Shown piece after piece: positions 1-6,076 of a stretch of 6,225 nt of DNA. The notes beneath the pieces are model-generated. The model did no database searches and was not told the origin of the DNA. It saw nothing but the letters and a program-made list of their open reading frames with translations. Positions within the stretch are counted from its first letter, which is position 1; each line of letters begins with the position of its first letter. The translations under genes were made by a program, and so were the position numbers. The DNA is from an uncultured Paracoccus sp. (lineage in GTDB: Bacteria; Pseudomonadota; Alphaproteobacteria; Rhodobacterales; Rhodobacteraceae): the NCBI GenBank assembly GCA_937859005.1, contig CALLYR010000542.1, forward strand, positions 1-6,225. Reading direction: 5' to 3'.

Positions 1-10
1 AAGGACATGA

Positions 11-376
11 AGGGCTGAGCCGCAAGCCGGGACGCTGCATGAGGCTGCAGGTTCGGCCCGGCAAGATCGGGCGGAGGATAATCGCAATCATCTCGCGAAG
101 GAGCGCGGCAAGACCGTCCTTTTTGCGCTGATGAACGGCTGGGCGGACGGGCTGTGGCCCTGCGCGCAAACCGTCCCTCGCGCCAGCCCCGCACGGGGCC
201 GGTTTGTCGCGGACTGGCGGGCCATCGTGCTGCGCAAGGCCCGAGCGCTGGCCGACGACAGCGAGATATCCGAGGCGATCACGCCGCGAGAGGCTGCCCG
301 GGCGGTCCTGTGTCCCGAGCCATTCCAGGGACATCGGGATGTTGAAGCAGCCGCCTTGGCGGCGCAGACAAGCTGA
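11..376 (+). pseudogene. Possible decayed gene remnant, unidentified
   Basis: This frame is open from the stop at 8-10 to TGA at 374-376, with the first ATG at 131 (81 residues from there). No Shine-Dalgarno sequence stands before that ATG. Third codon positions from about 137 to 310 are mostly G or C, as in the real genes of this window, while the last 60 bases are less so. That pattern suggests the frame was once coding. The C-terminal part, around ADDSEISEAITPREAARAVL and then P-E-P-F-Q-G, loosely recalls the end of the C-terminal domain of fumarase/adenylosuccinate lyase superfamily enzymes (aspartate-rich turn, helix, then a P-x-x-[YF]-x-G motif). That likeness is by eye and weak. The catalytic regions of such enzymes are absent. 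It could also be a small lineage-specific protein or chance. Confidence 0.25.
26..62. repeat. Nested inverted repeat, possible terminator
   Basis: GCCGGG at 26-31 pairs with CCCGGC at 57-62, and inside it CTGCA at 35-39 pairs with TGCAG at 46-50. It begins 8 bases after a plus-strand TGA at 16-18. It could fold as a stem with an internal loop downstream of a gene ending at the left edge. No run of T follows, and short matches of this kind are common in GC-rich DNA, so a terminator role is only a possibility. Confidence 0.2.
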
Positions 377-467
377 CCTGCCGGCTGTGCATTGCATCCA
401 GACCGATCCATGACCGCGAAGGCCGTGGCGGGATCGAAGGACGATGCGCACAGCCCCCGCTGCCCGA

Positions 468-1640
468 TCATCCGGCCATTCCCAGCCGCGTCCGGGTGCC
501 GGCGATCAGGGCGCGGGCGATGATCGTCTGCTGGATCTGCGTCGTGCCTTCATAGATGCGGTAAAGCCGGGCGTCGCGGAACAGCTGCTCGGCGCGGTAT
601 TCGCGGATATAGCCGTTGCCGCCGTGGACCTGCACGTTGCGGTCCGCGGCCCGGCCCACCATTTCCGACGCGAACATCTTGGCGCAGGCGGCGGCCGTGG
701 ACACGTCCTCGCCCGCGTCGCGGCGGCGGGCGGCGTCCAGCGTCAGCGCGCGCGCGGCCAGTTCATCGGTCTTGCTGTCGGCGATCATCGCCTGGATCAA
801 CTGGAAATCGGCGATGGGCCTGCCGAACTGCCTGCGTTCCACCGCATAGGCCAGCATGTCGTCGATGATCCGCCCGGCCAGCCCGGTGCAGGCGGCGGCG
901 ATCGACAGCCGCCCCTTGTCCAGCACCTTCATCGCGGTCTTGAAGCCCTGCCCCTCGGCGCCCCCGATCAGTGCGTCCGCGGGCACCCGGCAGTCCTGGA
1001 AGATCACGTCCGAGACATGGGCGCCCTGCTGGCCCATCTTGTGTTCGGGCTTGCCGATGGACAGGCCCGGCGTCCCCGCCTCGACCACAAAGGCGGATAC
1101 GCCCGCGGCGGCCTTCTTCGCCGCATCGGTGCGCGCCATGACCGTGAACAGCCCCGCGTGCGGCGCGTTGGTGATGAAGCGCTTGGTGCCGTTCAGGATA
1201 TAATGGTCATCGTCCCGCCGCGCGGTGGTCCGCACGGACCCCGCATCAGAACCCACGTCCGGCTCGGTCAGGGCGAAGGAGCCGATGATCTGGCCCGAGG
1301 CGAGGCCGGGCAGGTATTTCGCCTTCTGCTGGGGCGTGCCGTCGATGGCGATGCCCTGGCTGCCGATGCCGACGTTGGTGGCGAACATCGAGCGGAAGGC
1401 AGGCGCGGCGCGGCCGATCTCGAAGGCGACCAGCACCTCCTCCTCGGTGGTCAGGCCGAGGCCGCCGTATTCCTCGGGGATCGACAGGCCGAACAGGCCC
1501 ATGTCGCGCATGCCTTGCACCACGTCGTCGGGCATGGCGTCGGTCTCGGCCACCTCGGCCTCGCGCGGGATCAGCTTGTCGTCCACGAAGCGGCGGATGC
1601 CGGCAATCAGTTGGTCGCGGGTTTCCGGGTCCAGGGGCAT
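468..1640 (-). CDS. Acyl-CoA dehydrogenase (FAD flavoprotein)
   Basis: Predicted 390-residue soluble FAD enzyme that introduces the alpha-beta double bond into an acyl-CoA, passing electrons to electron-transfer flavoprotein. The family layout is complete: helical N-terminal domain (about 1-120), beta domain with the flavin-binding stretch FALTEPDVGSD (122-132) and FITNA (155-159), then the C-terminal helical domain with ERRQFG (268-273). The catalytic base is Glu364 in YEGTTQIQ, its position in medium-chain and glutaryl-CoA dehydrogenases. The ATG at 1640 is chosen because GAGGAGGA (1654-1647) ends six bases before it; a GTG at 1646 has no room for a ribosome site. A gap-free alignment to the glutaryl-CoA dehydrogenase in this window puts Arg83 on that enzyme's substrate-carboxylate arginine, so a dicarboxylyl-CoA substrate is possible, though chain length cannot be read from sequence. 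It is divergent from the plus-strand dehydrogenase/hydratase pair. Confidence 0.93.
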   Translation of the reverse strand: MPLDPETRDQLIAGIRRFVDDKLIPREAEVAETDAMPDDVVQGMRDMGLFGLSIPEEYGGLGLTTEEEVLVAFEIGRAAPAFRSMFATNVGIGSQGIAIDGTPQQKAKYLPGLASGQIIGSFALTEPDVGSDAGSVRTTARRDDDHYILNGTKRFITNAPHAGLFTVMARTDAAKKAAAGVSAFVVEAGTPGLSIGKPEHKMGQQGAHVSDVIFQDCRVPADALIGGAEGQGFKTAMKVLDKGRLSIAAACTGLAGRIIDDMLAYAVERRQFGRPIADFQLIQAMIADSKTDELAARALTLDAARRRDAGEDVSTAAACAKMFASEMVGRAADRNVQVHGGNGYIREYRAEQLFRDARLYRIYEGTTQIQQTIIARALIAGTRTRLGMAG

Positions 1641-1783
1641 CCCCACTCCTCCTCAGGTCGGACAATCACCTGTCACAAGTTTTCAAGGCTGCGGGCTTTC
1701 CATGCACGCATCCATCGACAGGACAGCAACATTCCGATAGCATATCAGTAAACATATTGCCATAGTTTGAGGAGGGTGGATGC
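1641..1783. promoter_or_regulatory. Divergent intergenic promoter region
   Basis: This 143-base gap separates two divergently oriented genes and must hold transcription starts for at least the plus-strand pair and probably the minus-strand acyl-CoA dehydrogenase. The part from about 1725 to 1770 is clearly richer in A and T than the rest of the window. Both genes have strong Shine-Dalgarno sequences at its edges: GAGGAGGA for the minus gene (1654-1647) and GGAGG (1771-1775), eight bases before ATG 1784, for the plus gene. I could not assign convincing -35/-10 pairs by eye on either strand. An imperfect dyad at 1735-1765 is listed separately. Confidence 0.6.
1735..1765. promoter_or_regulatory. 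Imperfect AT-rich dyad, candidate operator
   Basis: CGATAGCATAT (1735-1745) and ATATTGCCATAG (1754-1765) are imperfect inverted copies around the spacer CAGTAAAC. Allowing one gap, 9 of 11 positions match. It lies just upstream of the ribosome binding site of the gene starting at 1784, where a repressor would overlap the start of transcription. Divergent acyl-CoA gene clusters are often controlled by TetR-, GntR- or MarR-type regulators. No regulator gene is in the window, so the binding protein is unknown. Confidence 0.3.
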
Positions 1784-2826
1784 ATGAAGGCCGTGCAGCT
1801 GCATGAACGCGGGCCAAAGGGGCCGCGGCTGACCGAAATCCCCGTGCCGTCACGGCCCGAAGGCGGGGTCCTGGTGCGGATGCTGGCCGCGTCGGTGAAC
1901 CGCGTGGACCTTTACATGCGCGATTCGGGGGCGGGGATCAGCCACGAGCTGCCGCTGGTGATGGGCGTGGACGGCGTCGGAGAGGTGCTGGAGGCAGGCC
2001 CCGATTCGGCATTCCGCGCGGGCGAGCGGGTGATCTTGTATCCCTATGACTTCTGCGGCCGCTGCCGTTACTGCGCCGCGGGGGACCAGCTGCTGTGCGT
2101 GCGCGCCCGGATCTTCGGCGAACACCGCGACGGCACCTTCACCGAGGTCATGGCGGTCCCCGAGGCCGCGCTGGTGCGCCTGTCGCCGGATGCCGACGTG
2201 CGGCAGGCCGCGGCCCTGGGCGTGGCCTGGCTGACCGCGTGGCGGATGATCTTCGGCAAGGCGCCTGCCGGGCCGGGGCAGGTCGTCTTCATCCAGGGCG
2301 CGGGGGCGGCGTGGCCCATGCGGCGATGCAGCTTGCGCGGATGGCGGGGGCGCGGGTCATCGTCTCGACGGGCGGCGAGGAGAAGCTGGCGCATTTCCGC
2401 GCCCTCGGCGTCGAGGCCGTGGATTATCGCGACGAGGCCATGGTGAAACAGGTGCTGGCCCTGACCGGTGGCGAGGGTGCCGACCTGGTCGTCGACAACG
2501 TGGGCGAGAAGACCTGGCCGTCCTCGCTGCGGATCATGGCGCGCGGCGGCAGCCTTGTCACCTGCGGGGCCACGACGGGCGCGCATCCCTCTGCCGACAT
2601 CCAGCGGCTGTTCGTGCGGCAACTGTCCATCCACGGATCGACCATGGGCAGCCTCAACGAATTCCGCCGCCTGATCCGCGCCTTCGAGACCGGCGCAATC
2701 CGCCCGCCCATCGACAGCGTCCATCCGCTGGCCGGGGTGCCCGCCGCCTTTGCTCGGCTGGAGGAGGCCGACCGCATGGGCAAGATCGTCATCCAGATCG
2801 CCGAACCGAAGGGAGCAGCCGCATGA
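1784..2826 (+). pseudogene. Zinc-lobe MDR alcohol dehydrogenase, frameshifted
   Basis: Medium-chain dehydrogenase/reductase family protein, a NAD(P)H-dependent oxidoreductase of unknown substrate, read in two frames. The first frame (1784-2446) gives the catalytic domain and the second the cofactor domain, ending at TGA 2824-2826. The span is 1043 bases; one added base makes 1044, that is 347 residues, the usual family length. Four cysteines of the structural zinc lobe are present (C91, C94, C97, C105). The Rossmann glycine motif near residue 172 is where the frame breaks: as read it becomes GAGAAWP, repaired it becomes GAGGGVAHAA. Downstream, VDNVGEKTW and CGATTG resemble the Zn_ADH_like1 group of this superfamily. 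The usual catalytic-zinc Cys and His are replaced (VNRVD at 38-42, MGVDG at 60-64), as in quinone-reductase-like members. GGAGG at 1771-1775 supports the start. If the break is real, the 220-residue product would lack the cofactor domain. Confidence 0.85.
2302..2306 (+). other. One-base deletion site in G run
   Basis: Five consecutive G residues sit exactly where homology passes from one frame to the next. A sixth G restores an unbroken reading frame and the glycine-rich cofactor-binding motif. Homopolymer under-calling in sequencing and true slippage mutation would look identical here. No stimulatory structure or conserved slippery heptamer is evident to suggest programmed frameshifting. Confidence 0.7.
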
Positions 2827-3731
2827 GTTTCGAGACCATCCTGACCGGCCGCGACGGCGCCGTCGGCATCATCACCCTGAACCGTCCCGAGGCGCTGAAT
2901 GCGCTGAACCGCCAGATCACGACGGAAATCGGGCAGGCGGTGGACGGCTTCGAGCGCGACCCCGACATCACCGCGATCGTCCTGACCGGATCGGACCGCG
3001 CCTTCGCCGCGGGCGCCGACATCAAGGAAATCCAGGACAAGACGTTCATGGATGTCTTCGACGAACAGTTCATCACCGCGACCTGGGAACGCATCGCCCA
3101 ATGCCGCAAGCCCACCATCGCCGCGGTGTCGGGCCATGCCATCGGCGGCGGGTTCGAACTGGCGATGATGTGCGACATCATCATCGCGGCGGAATGCGCG
3201 CGCTTTGCCCTGCCGGAAACGAAGATCGGCGTCATCCCCGGCGCGGGCGGCACGCAGCGGCTGACGCGGGTGGCGGGCAAGGCGCTGGCGATGGACATGA
3301 TCCTGACCGGCCGCCGCCTGACCGCCGAGGAGGCCCGCGCGGCCGGTCTGGTCAGCCGCGTGGTGCCGGACGGCGAATACCTGACGACCGCCGTAACGGT
3401 CGCGCGCGACATGGCGCAGTCCTCGCGCCCGATCCTGATGATCGCCAAGGAGGCGGTGAACAAGGCCTATGAGACGCATCTGGCCGAGGGCATCCATCTG
3501 GAACGCCGGCTGCTTTATTCCACCTTCGCGGTCGAGGACCGGCGCGAGGGCATGACCGCCTTCGCCGAAAAGCGCAAGCCGCAGTTCCGCAACCGCTCTG
3601 AGCAGACAGGACGTGGCCACCCGTTCCCGGGTGGCTGGCACTTCATGTCCGCCGGTCCTCAGAAGAACACCTGCAGCCCGGTCTGCGCGCGGCCGAGGAT
3701 CAGCGCATGGACATCATGCGTGCCCTCATAA
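2823..3731 (+). CDS. Enoyl-CoA hydratase with aberrant C-terminal tail
   Basis: Crotonase-superfamily enzyme that adds water to a trans-2-enoyl-CoA to give the (S)-3-hydroxyacyl-CoA, in the cytoplasm. The oxyanion-hole segments are present (FAAGADIKE at 61-69 and IGGG at 107-110). Both catalytic glutamates are there, E112 in GGFELA and E132 in LPETK, with the 20-residue spacing of classical hydratases. The ATG overlaps the preceding gene's stop (ATGA, 2823-2826), with AAGGGAG at 2809-2815, so translation is coupled. Homologues end near KRKPQFRNR (residue 258); here the frame runs on to 302 residues through a hairpin (3616-3635) and 73 bases into the 3' end of the convergent gcdH. A TGA at 3599-3601, directly after codon 258, is out of frame and one missing base would restore it. 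The functional protein is therefore probably about 258-260 residues. Acyl chain specificity is not readable; similar to PaaF/EchA-type enzymes. Confidence 0.9.
   Translation: MSFETILTGRDGAVGIITLNRPEALNALNRQITTEIGQAVDGFERDPDITAIVLTGSDRAFAAGADIKEIQDKTFMDVFDEQFITATWERIAQCRKPTIAAVSGHAIGGGFELAMMCDIIIAAECARFALPETKIGVIPGAGGTQRLTRVAGKALAMDMILTGRRLTAEEARAAGLVSRVVPDGEYLTTAVTVARDMAQSSRPILMIAKEAVNKAYETHLAEGIHLERRLLYSTFAVEDRREGMTAFAEKRKPQFRNRSEQTGRGHPFPGGWHFMSAGPQKNTCSPVCARPRISAWTSCVPS
3616..3635. terminator. Convergent hairpin, probable shared terminator
   Basis: GCCACCCG (3616-3623) and CGGGTGGC (3628-3635) form a perfect 8-bp stem with a TTCC loop. It sits 15 bases after the out-of-frame TGA (3599-3601) that probably marks the true end of the plus-strand hydratase, and 23 bases beyond the stop of the minus-strand gcdH. 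The position suits a bidirectional terminator for both operons. There is no strong T tract on either side, so intrinsic termination may be partial. Confidence 0.6.
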
Positions 3732-4849
3732 GTGTTCACGGTTTCCACGTTCATCAGATGGCGCATCACCGGGAACTCGTCGGAAATCCCGTTACCGCCG
3801 TGCATGTCGCGCGCCATCCGCGCGATCTCCAGCGCCTTGCCGCAGTTGTTGCGCTTGATGAGACTGATCATCTCGGGCGCCATCTTTCCCTCCTCGAACA
3901 GCCGCCCGACGCGCAGCGCCGCGTTCAGGCCCAGCGTGATCTCGGTCTGCATGTTCGCGAGCTTCAGCTGGTGAAGCTGCGTCTGCGCCAAGGGCTTGCC
4001 GAACTGCCTGCGGTCCAGCCCATATTGCCGCGCCGCGTGCCAGCAGGCTTCGGCCGCCCCCATCGCGCCCCAGGCGATGCCGTAGCGGGCGCGGTTGAGA
4101 CAGCCGAAGGGTCCGCTCAGACCCTCGGCGTCCGGCAGCAAGGCGTCCTCGCCGACCTCGACTTCGTCCATGACGATCTCGCCGGTGACGCTCGCGCGCA
4201 GGGACAGCTTGCCCTCGATCTTCGGTGCGCTGAGGCCCTTCGTGCCCTTTTCCAGCACGAAGCCGCGGATGCGGCCGCCATGCGCCTCGAACTTGGCCCA
4301 GACGACGAAGACATCGGCGATGGGGCTGTTGGTGATCCACATCTTGGACCCGTTCAGCAGGTAGCCGCCCTCGGTCTTCTTCGCCGTGGTCTTCATGCCG
4401 GCAGGGTCGGACCCGGCGTCAGGCTCGGTCAGGCCGAAGCAGCCGATCCATTCGCCGCTGGCCAGTTTCGGCAGATACTTCCGCCGCTGTTCCTCGGACC
4501 CATAGGCATGGATCGGATACATCACGAGGCTCGACTGCACCGACATCATCGAGCGATAGCCGGAATCCACCCGCTCGACCTCGCGCGCGACGAGGCCATA
4601 GGAGACATAGCCCGCGGCGGTGCCGCCGAACTCCTCGGGGATGGTGACGCCCAGCAGGCCCAGATCGCCCATCTCGTCGAAGATGGCGCGGTCGGTGTGT
4701 TCGTTCTGGAACGCCTCGCGCACACGGGGGGCCAGCCTGTCCTGGGCATGGCCGCGGGCGGTGTCGCGGATCAGACGCTCCTCCTCGGTCAGCTCGTCCT
4801 CCAGGACGAAGGGGTCTTCCCAGCGGAAACCGTCGGTGTTGTCTTTCAT
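3659..4849 (-). CDS. gcdH: Glutaryl-CoA dehydrogenase
   Basis: FAD enzyme of 396 residues converting glutaryl-CoA to crotonyl-CoA and CO2, in the lysine, tryptophan and glutarate breakdown route. Assignment is strong. The segment SGYRSMMSVQSSLV carries Arg99 and Ser103, equivalent to human GCDH Arg94 and Ser98 that hold the substrate carboxylate. The catalytic base is Glu375 in VNTYEGTHD, matching human Glu370 with the same offset of five. Glu92 and Tyr374 match human Glu87 and Tyr369, which fits the decarboxylating type. FGLTEPDAGSD (138-148) and ITNSP (172-176) are the flavin-binding stretches; RNNCGKALEIAR and MHGGNGISDE are typical of the C-terminal domain. The ATG at 4849 is preferred because GGAAGGA (4862-4856) precedes it by six bases; a GTG at 4912 would overlap the thiolase gene and add an unlikely basic leader. 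It lies 14 bases after the thiolase stop and is last in its operon. Confidence 0.95.
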   Translation of the reverse strand: MKDNTDGFRWEDPFVLEDELTEEERLIRDTARGHAQDRLAPRVREAFQNEHTDRAIFDEMGDLGLLGVTIPEEFGGTAAGYVSYGLVAREVERVDSGYRSMMSVQSSLVMYPIHAYGSEEQRRKYLPKLASGEWIGCFGLTEPDAGSDPAGMKTTAKKTEGGYLLNGSKMWITNSPIADVFVVWAKFEAHGGRIRGFVLEKGTKGLSAPKIEGKLSLRASVTGEIVMDEVEVGEDALLPDAEGLSGPFGCLNRARYGIAWGAMGAAEACWHAARQYGLDRRQFGKPLAQTQLHQLKLANMQTEITLGLNAALRVGRLFEEGKMAPEMISLIKRNNCGKALEIARMARDMHGGNGISDEFPVMRHLMNVETVNTYEGTHDVHALILGRAQTGLQVFF

Positions 4850-4863
4850 GGTGAATCCTTCCG

Positions 4864-6066
4864 TCAGACGCGTTCGATCAGCAGCGCGGCGCCTTGGCCC
4901 ACGCCGACGCACATGGTGGCGAGGCCATGGCGCCCGCCGGTTTTTGTCAGTTCAAGCGCGGCGGTCCCGGCGATGCGGGCGCCGGACATGCCCAAGGGAT
5001 GTCCCAGCGCGATGGCGCCGCCGTTGGGGTTCACGCGGGGGTCATCATCCGCCAGTCCGAGGTCGCGGGTGACGGCCAGCGACTGCGCGGCAAAGGCCTC
5101 GTTCAGTTCGATGATGGACAGGTCGTCCAGCGTGATGCCTGCCAGCGCCAGCAGCTTGCGGACGGCAGGCGCGGGGCCGATGCCCATGATGCGGGGGGCG
5201 ACACCGGCGCTGGCCCCAGCCACGATGCGGACGATGGGCGTCAGACCGTGACGGCGGGCGGCGGCTTCCGAGGCCACGATCAGCCCCGCTGCGCCGTCGT
5301 TCACGCCCGAGGCATTGCCCGCGGTGACCGAGCCGTCCTTGCGGGTGATCGGGCGCAGCCTGGCCAGTTGTTCCAGCGTCGTCTCGCGCGGATGTTCGTC
5401 CTGCATGACCTCGATGGGGGCCTTGCGGCCCTGCGGGACGGTGACGGGGACGATCTCCTCGGCGAAGCGGCCGTTTCTCTGGGCGACTGCCGCGTGGTTT
5501 TGCGAATTCAGGGCGAAGGCATCCTGATCCTCGCGCGAGATGGCCAGTTCATCCGCAAGATTCTGCGCAGTTTCCGGCATCGATTCGGTGCCATATTGCG
5601 CGGCCATTCTGGGATTGACGAAACGCCAGCCGATGGTGGTGTCGTAAATCTCCGCCCCTCGCGAGAAGGCGCTTTCCGCCTTGGGCATTACGAAGGGCGC
5701 GCGGGACATGCTCTCGACGCCGCCCGCGAAGGCCAGTTCCATGTCGCCGGAACGGATGGCGCGGGCGGCGGCGGCCACCGCCTCCAGCCCCGAGCCGCAG
5801 AGGCGGTTGACGGTCACGCCGGGCACGGTGTCCGGCAGGCCCGCCAGCAGCAGCGCCATGCGGGCGACGTTGCGGTTGTCCTCGCCCGCCTGATTGGCGC
5901 AACCCATCCAGACCTCCTCGACGGCGGCCGGGTCGAGGGACGGGTTGCGGGCGATCAGCGCGGCCAGCGGCACGGCAGCCAGGTCGTCGGCGCGGACAGT
6001 CGCCAGCGCGCCGCCGTAGCGGCCGACGGGGGTGCGGATGTAGTCGCAGATGAAGGCGTCGGCCAT
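4864..6066 (-). CDS. pcaF: 3-oxoadipyl-CoA thiolase-like acetyl-CoA acyltransferase
   Basis: Thiolase of 400 residues, the length typical of PcaF. PcaF-type enzymes cleave 3-oxoadipyl-CoA with CoA to succinyl-CoA and acetyl-CoA. Catalytic residues are in place: nucleophile Cys90 in NRLCGSG, His356 in GHPLGMSG and Cys386 in CVGVGQG. NEAFAAQ and NASGVNDGAA are also normal. The N-terminal ICDYIRTPVGR and the GCANQAGEDNRNVARMALLL stretch (55-74) are characteristic of the PcaF/PaaJ branch rather than of acetoacetyl-CoA thiolases. The ATG at 6066 follows GAGGA (6078-6074) by seven bases, and that site overlaps the stop of the upstream gene. No aromatic ring-cleavage gene is visible; neighbours are a 3-hydroxyacyl-CoA dehydrogenase upstream and gcdH downstream, so it may serve dicarboxylate beta-oxidation (a DcaF-like role) rather than protocatechuate breakdown. 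General 3-ketoacyl-CoA thiolase activity is the alternative. Confidence 0.92.
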   Translation of the reverse strand: MADAFICDYIRTPVGRYGGALATVRADDLAAVPLAALIARNPSLDPAAVEEVWMGCANQAGEDNRNVARMALLLAGLPDTVPGVTVNRLCGSGLEAVAAAARAIRSGDMELAFAGGVESMSRAPFVMPKAESAFSRGAEIYDTTIGWRFVNPRMAAQYGTESMPETAQNLADELAISREDQDAFALNSQNHAAVAQRNGRFAEEIVPVTVPQGRKAPIEVMQDEHPRETTLEQLARLRPITRKDGSVTAGNASGVNDGAAGLIVASEAAARRHGLTPIVRIVAGASAGVAPRIMGIGPAPAVRKLLALAGITLDDLSIIELNEAFAAQSLAVTRDLGLADDDPRVNPNGGAIALGHPLGMSGARIAGTAALELTKTGGRHGLATMCVGVGQGAALLIERV

Positions 6067-6076
6067 CGAGGGTTCC

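Larger units (their letters stand above)
1..467. other. Stretch without an intact gene
   Basis: No open frame here has a good start, ribosome binding site and recognisable product. The plus strand has stop codons at 8-10 and 16-18, so any gene entering from the left edge ends almost at once. A minus-strand frame (88-471) is open, but its translation is dominated by Ser, Ala, Arg and Thr as expected for a shadow, and it overlaps the end of the acyl-CoA dehydrogenase gene. The plus frame 11-376 looks more coding-like and is listed separately. GC-rich inverted repeats occur at 26-62 and at 350-363 (GCCGCC, TT, GGCGGC). The latter could lie in the 3' trailer of the minus-strand gene ending at 468, but neither is followed by a T run. 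Confidence 0.55.

Noticed and set aside
1..18. Possible last five codons of a plus-strand gene ending in TGA at 16-18
   Set aside because: Too short to identify or distinguish from chance.
350..363. Perfect inverted repeat GCCGCC-TT-GGCGGC as terminator of the acyl-CoA dehydrogenase gene
   Set aside because: Two-base loop, more than 100 bases beyond the stop, no T run, and such repeats arise readily in GC-rich sequence.
88..471. 127-residue minus-strand open frame
   Set aside because: Ser/Ala/Arg/Thr-rich composition typical of an antisense shadow, no ribosome site, and it overlaps the end of the acyl-CoA dehydrogenase.
444..1751. 435-residue plus-strand frame opposite the acyl-CoA dehydrogenase
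   Set aside because: Composition is His/Gly/Ala/Arg-heavy with no recognisable motif; it is the antisense shadow of a well-conserved enzyme.
1732..1760. Sigma-70-like promoter TTCCGA with TATTGC at 17-base spacing
   Set aside because: Too few consensus matches to support by eye.
2424..3641. 405-residue minus-strand frame opposite the dehydrogenase/hydratase pair
   Set aside because: Antisense shadow of two recognisable enzymes; no motif or ribosome site.
4850..4912. Longer gcdH start at GTG 4912
   Set aside because: Would overlap the thiolase coding end by 49 bases and add a basic leader not seen in the family; the ATG at 4849 has a good ribosome site.
3707..5251. 514-residue plus-strand frame opposite gcdH and the thiolase
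   Set aside because: Spans two real minus-strand genes and their intergenic gap, has no family motifs and is explained by GC-rich antisense coding bias.
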